From: Flavobacterium branchiicola
GTDB taxonomy: Bacteria; Bacteroidota; Bacteroidia; Flavobacteriales; Flavobacteriaceae
Direction: 5' to 3'
Assembly: GCF_018383905.1 (NCBI RefSeq)
Contig: NZ_JAGYWA010000010.1
Span: 90,166-154,165 of the forward strand
Length of the DNA: 64,000 nt
Shown one piece after another: positions 42,661 to 49,677 of the stretch; within the stretch, counting starts at the first letter, position 1; each line of letters begins with the position of its first letter. Both the position numbers and the translations under genes were made by a program. The notes below the pieces were generated by a model. The model had not been told where the DNA came from. It was given only the letters and a program-made list of their open reading frames with translations, and searched no databases.

Positions 42661-42837
42661 CTATTTCTCATTCGCCGAATCGTCAGCATCAATTCTATCT
42701 TTTTTTGCTTTTTTGAAATCATTATTCAGCAAATTTTCCAATTTCTTTTTTTCTTTTAGATTCTTTCTGATTGTGAGTACAACCAAAATAACAACCAATA
42801 CAGCTACAATGCCAATTATTCCCCAATTGATTTCCAT
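42661..42837 (-). CDS. 58-aa single-pass membrane protein
   Basis: ATG at 42837-42835, TAG at 42663-42661. An N-terminal TM helix (WGIIGIVAVLVVILVVLTI, residues ~5-23) is followed by a highly charged cytoplasmic tail (RKNLKEKKKLENLL..., ending DADDSANEK). The layout is typical of a small membrane protein rather than a chance ORF. It is the only gene in the 514-bp gap between the YD-repeat lipoprotein and the XRE regulator. Family unknown. Confidence 0.6.
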   Translation of the reverse strand: MEINWGIIGIVAVLVVILVVLTIRKNLKEKKKLENLLNNDFKKAKKDRIDADDSANEK

Positions 42838-43063
42838 AAGTTTAAATTTTAATTAAAAGTAAAAACTTAAACTATTCAGCATGTTATCAAAAGGTTAAGT
42901 GTTGTTTTTAGCCGAATTTAAAATCGCGAAAAGAAAGTTTTATTTTGAAAAAATTTATGAATGTTTGAAAATTTCAAACTTACTTTTTGTCTGAAAATTT
43001 GTACTTTTATTTAATGAGATAAAAAGCCGTAAACTACAAACGCAATCTGTTTTTTACCCAAAG

Positions 43064-43094
43064 TAATTTTGTAAAAGAATTTTAAATACCTTTG
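43064..43094 (+). promoter_or_regulatory. Two candidate -7 boxes of the XRE regulator gene
   Basis: TAATTTTG (43064-43071) and TACCTTTG (43087-43094) both match TAnnTTTG exactly. Use of the second would give an essentially leaderless mRNA, since the ATG is at 43099. Confidence 0.4.
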
Positions 43095-43098
43095 AATT

Positions 43099-43494
43099 AT
43101 GAGCACAGCAACAAAACCAATTCATATCGGACGGAACATTAGCCGTATTAGAGAAATTAAAGGCATGAAGCAGGAAGCACTTGCTATTGCAATGGAGACC
43201 ACTCAACAGAATGTTTCATATATTGAAGGAAGCGAAGTCGTAGAGGAACAAAAACTTAAAAAAGTTGCCGAAGCGCTGGAAGTTTCTATTGATGCTATTA
43301 AAAATTTTTCAGAAGAAAATGTCATTAATTATTTTAATACTTTTAATGATAGCCCAGGAAACTTTGGAAATTTTGCCAGTGGTTCAACTTGTAATTTTAA
43401 TCCACTTGACAAAGTTGTAGAACTTTACGAGCGTTTGGTTCAGGCTGAAAAAGATAAAGTTGAATATTTAGAAAAAATAATGAAGGATAAATAA
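43099..43494 (+). CDS. XRE-family helix-turn-helix regulator
   Basis: The 131-aa protein has an N-terminal HTH_3 domain (residues ~10-65: IGRNISRIREIKGMKQEALAIAMETTQQNVSYIEGSEVVEEQKLKKVAEALEVSIDAIK), a Gly/Asn-rich linker and a C-terminal coiled-coil-like tail (LDKVVELYERLVQAEKDKVEYLEKIMKDK). The last 76 bp of the gene and its terminator are duplicated exactly at 45735-45844, on the other side of a two-lipoprotein cassette. Confidence 0.9.
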   Translation: MSTATKPIHIGRNISRIREIKGMKQEALAIAMETTQQNVSYIEGSEVVEEQKLKKVAEALEVSIDAIKNFSEENVINYFNTFNDSPGNFGNFASGSTCNFNPLDKVVELYERLVQAEKDKVEYLEKIMKDK

Positions 43495-43528
43495 TCTTTC
43501 AATTCCTGATAATAAAAAAGCCATTCTT
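43419..43528 (+). repeat. 110-bp exact direct repeat, copy 1 (3' end of XRE gene)
   Basis: Identical to 45735-45844 at a constant offset of 2316 bp. A further ~25 bp upstream is similar but diverged. It covers the last 25 codons of the XRE gene, its stop, and the left arm of the terminator. Confidence 0.9.
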
Positions 43529-43553
43529 TGAAATTTCAAGGAATGGCTTTTTT
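43515..43553 (+). terminator. Terminator of XRE gene
   Basis: AAAAAAGCCATTC / GAATGGCTTTTTT hairpin around an imperfect inner stem (TTTGAAATTTCAAG), with a T-run. Confidence 0.8.
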
Positions 43554-43696
43554 GTTTTGGGTAAAATGACTCCGCAGGTATAGACTGAACACTTCATGGT
43601 TTTTTATATTATTAACTATTTGTTTCTAATATTCACCATAATGCATTATTTTGGTATTTTTCTTACACAATTAACAATTTGTAAGAATTCATTTAT

Positions 43697-43704
43697 TATG
43701 TTTG
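43697..43704 (+). promoter_or_regulatory. -7 box of cassette lipoprotein operon
   Basis: TATGTTTG is an exact TAnnTTTG match 32 bp before the ATG at 43737. A TTG at 43679-43681 gives a 15-bp spacer, shorter than ideal. The cassette thus seems to carry its own promoter. Confidence 0.4.
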
Positions 43705-43736
43705 TTTTTAAGTAATAACCCTTTAAAAACAAAACT

Positions 43737-45122
43737 ATGAATCAAAAAACCAAAAGAATCCTGATATTTACTATTGTTTTGGCAATTTCTGCTGTCTTTA
43801 CAAGGTGCCAAAATGATGATAATTTAGCAAATCAGGAAGTTTCGAAAATTTCACTTGCCAAAGAGTGGTTTAAAGAATATGAATCGAACGGCGATAATTT
43901 TAATCTGTTTCAAAATTTAAATTACCAATGGGCTAACGCCAAAATTAAAAACACTAAAGAGGGCGTTCAGATTATAGTTATACCCATTACAGCGGTAAAA
44001 ATAAACCAAAATGAAAACTGGGAACAAAAACTTTATATTTATAATCTGCCCCAAAATAAATACACAGCAATTCTGTACGAATTTTATCCTGATACCCCTC
44101 AAATTGCCGCCCCCGCTGATGAACCTGATAATTTTACAGGATATATTACAGGCTGGGATTTGAAACAAGGCTTTATAAAAGCTGCCCGGTTCGAAAACGA
44201 TGCTATGGTTTGCACCGGGACTATTGAAATAATACCGTACAAAAAGGCAAACAACAGTACAGCAAGAGCCCCCGTAGAATCTGATCCTTATGAATATGGT
44301 TGTTCACAAACTGGTTGTAGTGATGCATTACCATTAAGACCCGTTGTAATTCAAAATGATTATAGAAACAATACCATCTATTATACCCCAAGGGGTCAGG
44401 ATGTTACAGGGGGAGATCATGAAGATTACACTTCCGATCATACCGGAGGCGGCGGAGGATCAAGTAGTACTACTAACCCAACCGTAGCAACCCCCTGCGA
44501 TAAAATAAAAACACTCAGAACCAATGCAAATTTTACAGCAAAACACGAAGAACTCAAGAAAAAAACCGGTTTAAAAATAGAATCAGGTTATATGCAAAGC
44601 AGGAACGGGCCTTTTACTGCACTTGTCGCAGCACCAAGTACAGATAATGCAGATAAAATGAATTTACCATCTGATGCCAATACAATAGGCTATATGCATA
44701 CTCATCTTGACCCTTACGAAAGAATAAGGGCAAATGGAGAATTAGAATCTATAAAACCCATTAGAATGTTCTCTCCCGAAGATGTAAAACAGTTTATAAT
44801 TTTGGTACTCAGTGCCCAAAGAAACAGCATTCCTATTGATGATATTTACGGAACAGTTGTATCCAGTAAAGGAACTTACCAATTGAGGTTTACAGGGACT
44901 ACAGCAGATGTTGGGACAAAAGCTAACAATATTAACTGGCAGGATTTAGAAGAAATTTACAAAAACTTAATGAGAAGGAATAGTTTAGAAAAAGGGTTTT
45001 TAAAATTTTTAAATGAAGAGATAGGAATTAATGGTATTGAACTGTATAAAATTGAGGCAGCGGGAAATTCCAGAAAAACATTAGACACCAACGGAAAAAT
45101 AACAACTACAAACTGTAATTAA
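43737..45122 (+). CDS. Lipoprotein with C-terminal JAB/MPN-like metalloprotease motif
   Basis: The 461-aa protein starts with a signal peptide ending in a possible lipobox (FTRC, Cys about 24). The N-terminal half is a beta-rich domain seen in secreted Bacteroidota proteins, followed by a Gly/Ser linker (TGGGGGSSSTT). The C-terminal half contains GYMHTHLDPYERI...MFSPEDVKQFI, which fits the HxH...SxxD zinc site of JAB/MPN peptidases, with a longer gap between the parts than the canonical H-x-H-x7-S-x2-D. It is expected to be anchored in the periplasm or at the surface. It lies inside the cassette bounded by the XRE 3'-end repeats, followed 7 bp later by another lipoprotein. Confidence 0.7.
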   Translation: MNQKTKRILIFTIVLAISAVFTRCQNDDNLANQEVSKISLAKEWFKEYESNGDNFNLFQNLNYQWANAKIKNTKEGVQIIVIPITAVKINQNENWEQKLYIYNLPQNKYTAILYEFYPDTPQIAAPADEPDNFTGYITGWDLKQGFIKAARFENDAMVCTGTIEIIPYKKANNSTARAPVESDPYEYGCSQTGCSDALPLRPVVIQNDYRNNTIYYTPRGQDVTGGDHEDYTSDHTGGGGGSSSTTNPTVATPCDKIKTLRTNANFTAKHEELKKKTGLKIESGYMQSRNGPFTALVAAPSTDNADKMNLPSDANTIGYMHTHLDPYERIRANGELESIKPIRMFSPEDVKQFIILVLSAQRNSIPIDDIYGTVVSSKGTYQLRFTGTTADVGTKANNINWQDLEEIYKNLMRRNSLEKGFLKFLNEEIGINGIELYKIEAAGNSRKTLDTNGKITTTNCN

Positions 45123-45129
45123 AATAACC

Positions 45130-45705
45130 ATGAAAAAAATAATTATATTAGGATTTATAATGCTATTGACATTATCCTGTAAAGCACAAACCATAGTACC
45201 TGTTGAAAAAATGGGAGATTATCTTGATGCCGGAGATGGCATTCCAGACAATACTTATATGAAAGATATCAATAATTTGCTTACTAAATATGTAGGTACG
45301 TGGAAAGGATCTTATAAAACTAAAAATTACACTTTTTACATCACAAAATACACTTCTACTCTTGATAAGGTAACCATCGATGAATTACGAATTCGCTATT
45401 TAATCACATCTGTTTTTGGTACAGTATTAGAAGATACCAGAAGTGTACCAGAGACTGGTCCCCACATCATAAAAGGGAGTTATTTCAACAAAGACCTAAC
45501 CTCGTATGCATCTGACTTTGTAGGTAATAACTCTATGTGTGGAAATAAAGGAACAATATTTACCCGCATAAAAAACAATACTAATACACAAATGTTCTTA
45601 TCTTTTGAGCCCGATCATATCATGATTTCGGAAGGTACCTGCCCAGGTTTAAAACTAGCAGAACTTACTTTTCCTAGAGATGGCTTCATGTTGACCAAAC
45701 AGTAA
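45130..45705 (+). CDS. DUF6705-like lipoprotein
   Basis: The 191-aa protein has a lipoprotein signal (LTLSCKAQ, Cys about 17). The opening TIVPVEKMGDYLDAGDGIPDNTYMKDINNLLTKYVGTWKGSYKTKNYTFYITKY resembles the flavobacterial DUF6705 family as I recall it; the fold looks like a small lipocalin-style barrel (WKGSY start). It follows the JAB-like lipoprotein by 7 bp and is co-transcribed. Its stop codon is directly followed, in the same frame, by the truncated XRE tail (FYFNHLDKLEELYERL...). Function unknown. Confidence 0.7.
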   Translation: MKKIIILGFIMLLTLSCKAQTIVPVEKMGDYLDAGDGIPDNTYMKDINNLLTKYVGTWKGSYKTKNYTFYITKYTSTLDKVTIDELRIRYLITSVFGTVLEDTRSVPETGPHIIKGSYFNKDLTSYASDFVGNNSMCGNKGTIFTRIKNNTNTQMFLSFEPDHIMISEGTCPGLKLAELTFPRDGFMLTKQ

Positions 45706-45812
45706 TTTTATTTTAATCATCTTGACAAATTAGAAGAACTTTACGAGCGTTTGGTTCAGGCTGAAAAAGATAAAGTTGAATATTTAGAAAAAATAATGAA
45801 GGATAAATAATC
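45706..45812 (+). pseudogene. Remnant of an XRE gene 3' end
   Basis: An open frame right after the lipoprotein stop reads FYFNHLDKLEELYERLVQAEKDK..., ending in the same stop as the XRE gene. There is no start codon and no HTH. Compared with the intact gene, the first part has amino-acid differences (NP to NH, VV to LE), then DNA identity is complete for 110 bp. It looks like the tail of a second, slightly different allele. Confidence 0.8.
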
Positions 45813-45844
45813 TTTCAATTCCTGATAATAAAAAAGCCATTCTT
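45735..45844 (+). repeat. 110-bp exact direct repeat, copy 2
   Basis: Identical to 43419-43528. It is followed by a variant terminator (AAAAAGCCATTC / GGAGTGGCTTTTT, to about 45868) whose right half differs from copy 1. Confidence 0.9.
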
Positions 45845-45886
45845 AAAAATTTTAGGAGTGGCTTTTTGTTTTTGAATTACTCCTTA

Positions 45887-46062
45887 ATCTTTGTCAAAGT
45901 TTTAAACTTTGACAAAGATCTTTTTTTGAGAAAATATGATTTGCTTTCAGCTTTAGCTGGAGGTAAAAAATCCTGCTAATAAATAGGCTTTAGCCAAAAA
46001 TGCAAGATATTTGGCTAAAGCCTAGTAACTGAAAACAAAAAACCTCCAGCTAAAGCTGGAGG
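45887..46062. repeat. 33-bp palindrome and nested CAGCTTTAGCTGG inverted repeats
   Basis: Bases 45887-45919 are a perfect palindrome with 16-bp arms, matching 21769-21801 except for the central base. Bases 45948-45963 / 46043-46058 (CAGCTTTAGCTGGAGG) enclose 45984-45998 / 46010-46024 (TAGGCTTTAGCCAAA), making a two-layer cruciform. 46043-46062 is itself palindromic. No ORF is visible. Confidence 0.8.
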
Positions 46063-46129
46063 CAATTGAAAAAATATCTTATTTAGAAATCTGAAAATTC
46101 ATTTAACTCTCTTTTTCCGAAGACGGAAA

Positions 46130-46543
46130 TCAATCTTCTTCTCTAATATATTTAAAAAAGTACTTCAAAAAATATAACGGAAAAAAAGCTAATGCAACTG
46201 GAACATACATGCTCCAAAAAGAATCATCAAAATTTGTCATCATTTTTTCTGCCATTATTAAAAAAACAAAGGCGAGAATAGTAAATATCCAATAGCTTCT
46301 TTTTTCATTCTCTTCATCAAAATAAATAAAAACAGAAGAAATAAATTGAAAAATGTAGAGCGTCAAATTAACGACTATAACTATAATTGCAGCTCTATCT
46401 AAATCATTTCTAAAATGATAATAGGTAAAGAATATTAATAGAATAAGTCCCGCGATTAAATCTGAAATCAAAAATGTTCCCCATCTAACGCTTACGTAAG
46501 CAAAAATCGCCAAGAACATGAAAAAGATAAAATATCCAATCAT
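46130..46543 (-). CDS. Hypothetical multi-pass membrane protein
   Basis: The 137-aa protein is almost entirely hydrophobic, with about four or five TM helices, and short charged loops (RNDLDRAA; DEENEKRSYW). The C-terminus is FKYIREED. No family recognised. It lies 30 bp downstream of the LpxR-like gene in the same direction and may belong to its operon. Confidence 0.65.
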   Translation of the reverse strand: MIGYFIFFMFLAIFAYVSVRWGTFLISDLIAGLILLIFFTYYHFRNDLDRAAIIVIVVNLTLYIFQFISSVFIYFDEENEKRSYWIFTILAFVFLIMAEKMMTNFDDSFWSMYVPVALAFFPLYFLKYFFKYIREED

Positions 46544-46573
46544 AATTGTATTTAAATTTTCATTCGAAGAAAC

Positions 46574-47533
46574 TTATTTCAACAAATATCCCAATCTAAT
46601 CGAACCATAAAAATAGCCCGTGTTTTTATCGGTAATAAAATTGGGTTCGACTTCGCGGCCACGGTAAAGAAAGGAATAAGATAAATTCCAGTTATTATGA
46701 CGGTATTTTAAACCAAATTCTGCATTGAAGCGCCACGGAACTATATCAAAAGTCAACGGACTTGTGTCATTAAACATACTTCCCTGAATCGTAGCATCGT
46801 AAAACTGATAATTGACACTTGGCATGGCGTAGAAATAAAATTCCCGAATATTATATTGCGGTTGTGTATTTACTGAGGCATCGTGCAAATTTGAATCGTA
46901 AACCGGTAATAGTTTCTTAAACCCAATTCGGGTTAAAAGACCTGTTGAAACTCCTGTAAAAATAGTTCCCAAATTGGCTTCGGACTGAAAGTGAAGATCT
47001 ACAAAATCATTGTGTTTGCCGGGAAATAACTTTTTAGAATATAAAACATGTGCCTGAATACCAAATGCATTATGAAGCTGGTTTTCCCAACCATATACAT
47101 TTTTATAGCCAATAAGGTGATGAAAACTTTCCTGCGTTTCTCTTCCCAACGCATTGGGTCCCATAAACCCAACTTGAAAATCAGTTTTTAAAACCGACTC
47201 GCTTTGGTAAAAAAAGCTGCGTCCGGCTTCGGCAAAAAGATAAGCTGTAAATGGTCGATCGTTTTCGTAAATGGCTTCTTTGTTTATAAATCTGGGATTA
47301 TAAATATATTGCCCAATACGAAATTCGGTAATTTTTTTATTGATTTTCGGGTTTTCATTCTTAGACAAAAACCGGAAGAAAAATTCTAAACCATTGGTAT
47401 AATACATATCGTTTTTAGACGAAGTGTATAAATCATTGTCGGAAATAATTCCGATTTCTTTTGTTTTTGCCTGTCCGAAAACTAACGTTGTTGCCAATAG
47501 AAAGACCGCAAAAAAGGCATTTCTATTTTCCAT
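46574..47533 (-). CDS. LpxR-like lipid A 3'-O-deacylase family outer-membrane protein
   Basis: The 319-aa protein has a signal peptide (AFFAVFLLATTLVFGQ). The motif NDLYTSSKNDMYYTNGLEFFFRF matches the N-terminal signature of the LpxR/DUF2219 barrel, whose members remove the 3'-acyloxyacyl chain of lipid A. A later HHLIGYKNVYGWENQLHNAFGIQ segment fits the barrel, and the protein ends in alternating strand residues (GSIRLGYLLK). Enzymatic activity is not proven by this. It overlaps mtgA by 11 bp, so the two envelope genes are co-transcribed. Confidence 0.8.
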   Translation of the reverse strand: MENRNAFFAVFLLATTLVFGQAKTKEIGIISDNDLYTSSKNDMYYTNGLEFFFRFLSKNENPKINKKITEFRIGQYIYNPRFINKEAIYENDRPFTAYLFAEAGRSFFYQSESVLKTDFQVGFMGPNALGRETQESFHHLIGYKNVYGWENQLHNAFGIQAHVLYSKKLFPGKHNDFVDLHFQSEANLGTIFTGVSTGLLTRIGFKKLLPVYDSNLHDASVNTQPQYNIREFYFYAMPSVNYQFYDATIQGSMFNDTSPLTFDIVPWRFNAEFGLKYRHNNWNLSYSFLYRGREVEPNFITDKNTGYFYGSIRLGYLLK

Positions 47534-48302
47534 TATAATTTATTTTTCCAACGGCACGCATCTCGCGAACAATTCGTTCTTTTCTTCTGTTAATATAACT
47601 TGACGAACCTGTCGCTTTAAATTTTCTCGGATTAGGAAGAATTGCTGCAATTCCGGCAGCCTGCATTGGCGTTAAACTTGAAGCATCACGACGGTACCAG
47701 TGTTCTGTTGCGGCATAAGCACCATAAACGCCATCGCCCATTTCGATACTGTTTAAGTATACTTCCATGATTCTTTCTTTGCCCCAGATAATTTCGATTA
47801 AAACGGTGAAATAAGCTTCAAGACCTTTACGGAAATAACTTTTTCCCTGCCATAAAAAGACATTTTTTGCCGTTTGCTGTGAAATGGTACTTCCGCCACG
47901 AATTCTACGTCCGCGTTCGTTACTTTTATATGCTTTCTGAAGCGCTTTGAAATCAAAACCATTGTGGGTTAAAAAAGTTCCGTCTTCGCTGGCAATTACC
48001 GCTTTCTGAAGATTATTCGAAATTTTATCAATTGGTTCCCAATCGTGATCAAAAAACACTTCTTTACCCGCCATCTTATTTTCGATAGCACGAATTATCA
48101 TTAAAGGCGTAAAAGGCACCGGTATGTATTTAAAAATAATAACCGACCCGATAGACAATCCAAAAAACCATAAACATAGTTTGATAAAAAACCATTTTAC
48201 TTTTTCGCCAAAAGAACGATTTCCTTTTTTGGGAGCTGCTTTTGGTTTAGGTTTTGCTGTTGTAGTAGTTTTTTTTGGTGCCGGTTTTTTGGTTACTGCC
48301 AT
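47523..48302 (-). CDS. mtgA: Monofunctional biosynthetic peptidoglycan transglycosylase
   Basis: The 259-aa GT51 glycosyltransferase polymerises lipid II into glycan strands. It has a Lys/Pro-rich cytoplasmic start (TKKPAPKKTTTTAKPKPK), a TM helix (about 34-55), and the GT51 core: AVIASEDGTFLTHNGFD (catalytic Glu in ED), GGSTISQQTAKNVFLW, KRKE-like KERIMEVYLNSIEMGDGVYG, and AAGIAAILPNPRKF. No transpeptidase domain is present. The start overlaps the stop of the FAD oxidoreductase by one base. Confidence 0.94.
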   Translation of the reverse strand: MAVTKKPAPKKTTTTAKPKPKAAPKKGNRSFGEKVKWFFIKLCLWFFGLSIGSVIIFKYIPVPFTPLMIIRAIENKMAGKEVFFDHDWEPIDKISNNLQKAVIASEDGTFLTHNGFDFKALQKAYKSNERGRRIRGGSTISQQTAKNVFLWQGKSYFRKGLEAYFTVLIEIIWGKERIMEVYLNSIEMGDGVYGAYAATEHWYRRDASSLTPMQAAGIAAILPNPRKFKATGSSSYINRRKERIVREMRAVGKINYNGK

Positions 48303-49414
48303 TATATTAAATCTGCTAATTCTGTTCCTATTAAACTGCCAATTGCGACTCCCATTCCGCCTAAACGTACTCCACAGAACACGTTTTCAGAAAGTTGAGA
48401 CACGACAGGATTCTTACTATTTCCGATTCCCATAATACCGCTCCAACGATGCGCTATCTGAAAATCCTGATTTGGTAAAATTACATTTTTCAGCAACTCC
48501 TCCAATTTATTTTGTATAATTTTCGTTTGCCCAAATTCAGTTGTCGTTTCGCCGTCAAAATCAAGGTTTCTTCCTCCGCCTAATAAAATCCGATCACCAA
48601 TATTTCTAAAGTAATAATAACCGCGATCCAGATGAAAAGTTCCTTTTATATCCAGATCTTTTATAGGTTCTGTAATTAAAACCTGTGCTCTTGCCGGTCG
48701 TACAGCTCCATTTGTTAAAGAATGGGCAAAACCATTTGTCGCAAAAAGCAATTTATTTGTTTTAAAACTGAAATCATTCAGTACGACTTCAACATGGTTT
48801 CCGGTATCAGAATAAGAAGTTACAGTTTGTTGGTTTAAGATTAAAATATTGGCAGAAACAGCTTGCTTCAATAATTCCTGCATCATATTTCCGGTATCGA
48901 TCTGAGCTTCAAACGGATTAAAAACTAAATATTCCTGAATGTTTGCAAAACCAAAACGATCTACTTCTTTAGAAAAAACATCGGCTTTAAACAATGGTTT
49001 CAAAACTTCGTTTATAAAAGGAATTTTAGCAACACATTCATTAAATCCGGATTCTTCGTCTTTCAGAAATAATTCATATCCGCCGTGTGGTTTAAAATCA
49101 ATTGCAGCATCACCCAGTCTTTTTCGGAGAAGTTGCAAGCCAGTCCAGCGCTTTTCTATTAGACTCACAACATCATCTTCAGAATGTGTTTTTAAATCTT
49201 CCAGAATTTCAGAAATACTTCCAAAACAGGCAAAACCGGCATTTTTTGTACTCGCGCCTTGTGGTAACATTCCTTTTTCCAGAACCAGAATTTTTGCAGC
49301 AGGAAATCTTTCGCGTAAGCGCAATGCTGCGTGCAAACCAACAATTCCGCTGCCCACAATGGTATAATCAACATTTGTGAACCAGTTTTTTAATTCCCAA
49401 TAACTTAATTCCAT
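48302..49414 (-). CDS. FAD-dependent oxidoreductase (DAO/DadA family)
   Basis: The 370-aa protein has an N-terminal Rossmann motif (VDYTIVGSGIVGLHAALRLRERFPAAKILVLEKG, residues ~15-48), then QGASTKNAGFACFGS and a C-terminal FAD-contact region (HRWSGIMGIGNSKNPVV, GVRLGGMGVAIGSLIG). This places it in the DAO family of D-amino-acid/glycine oxidase-like flavoproteins; the substrate is undetermined. It leads a three-gene minus-strand run with mtgA and the LpxR-like gene through overlapping ends. Confidence 0.85.
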   Translation of the reverse strand: MELSYWELKNWFTNVDYTIVGSGIVGLHAALRLRERFPAAKILVLEKGMLPQGASTKNAGFACFGSISEILEDLKTHSEDDVVSLIEKRWTGLQLLRKRLGDAAIDFKPHGGYELFLKDEESGFNECVAKIPFINEVLKPLFKADVFSKEVDRFGFANIQEYLVFNPFEAQIDTGNMMQELLKQAVSANILILNQQTVTSYSDTGNHVEVVLNDFSFKTNKLLFATNGFAHSLTNGAVRPARAQVLITEPIKDLDIKGTFHLDRGYYYFRNIGDRILLGGGRNLDFDGETTTEFGQTKIIQNKLEELLKNVILPNQDFQIAHRWSGIMGIGNSKNPVVSQLSENVFCGVRLGGMGVAIGSLIGTELADLI

Positions 49415-49677
49415 CTTTTAATAAATTCCAATGTTTAAATTTCAAATCCCAAACTTGGGTTAAATTACAATTTTTTAAAATCCAAATTCCAAACTTTACT
49501 TTAAATTTTTATTCTCAAATATTATCAAAAAATAATTCGTGAATTGCTTCGCCAGTTCGCTATCGCTCGGGTCGTGGTGGAAAAAATTGCAATTTTAACA
49601 TTTATTGGGATTTGGATTTTTAAAGATTGGAATTTAAATGTTGTACTTTTAGCTCCACAAAAAATAGAATTTTTATT

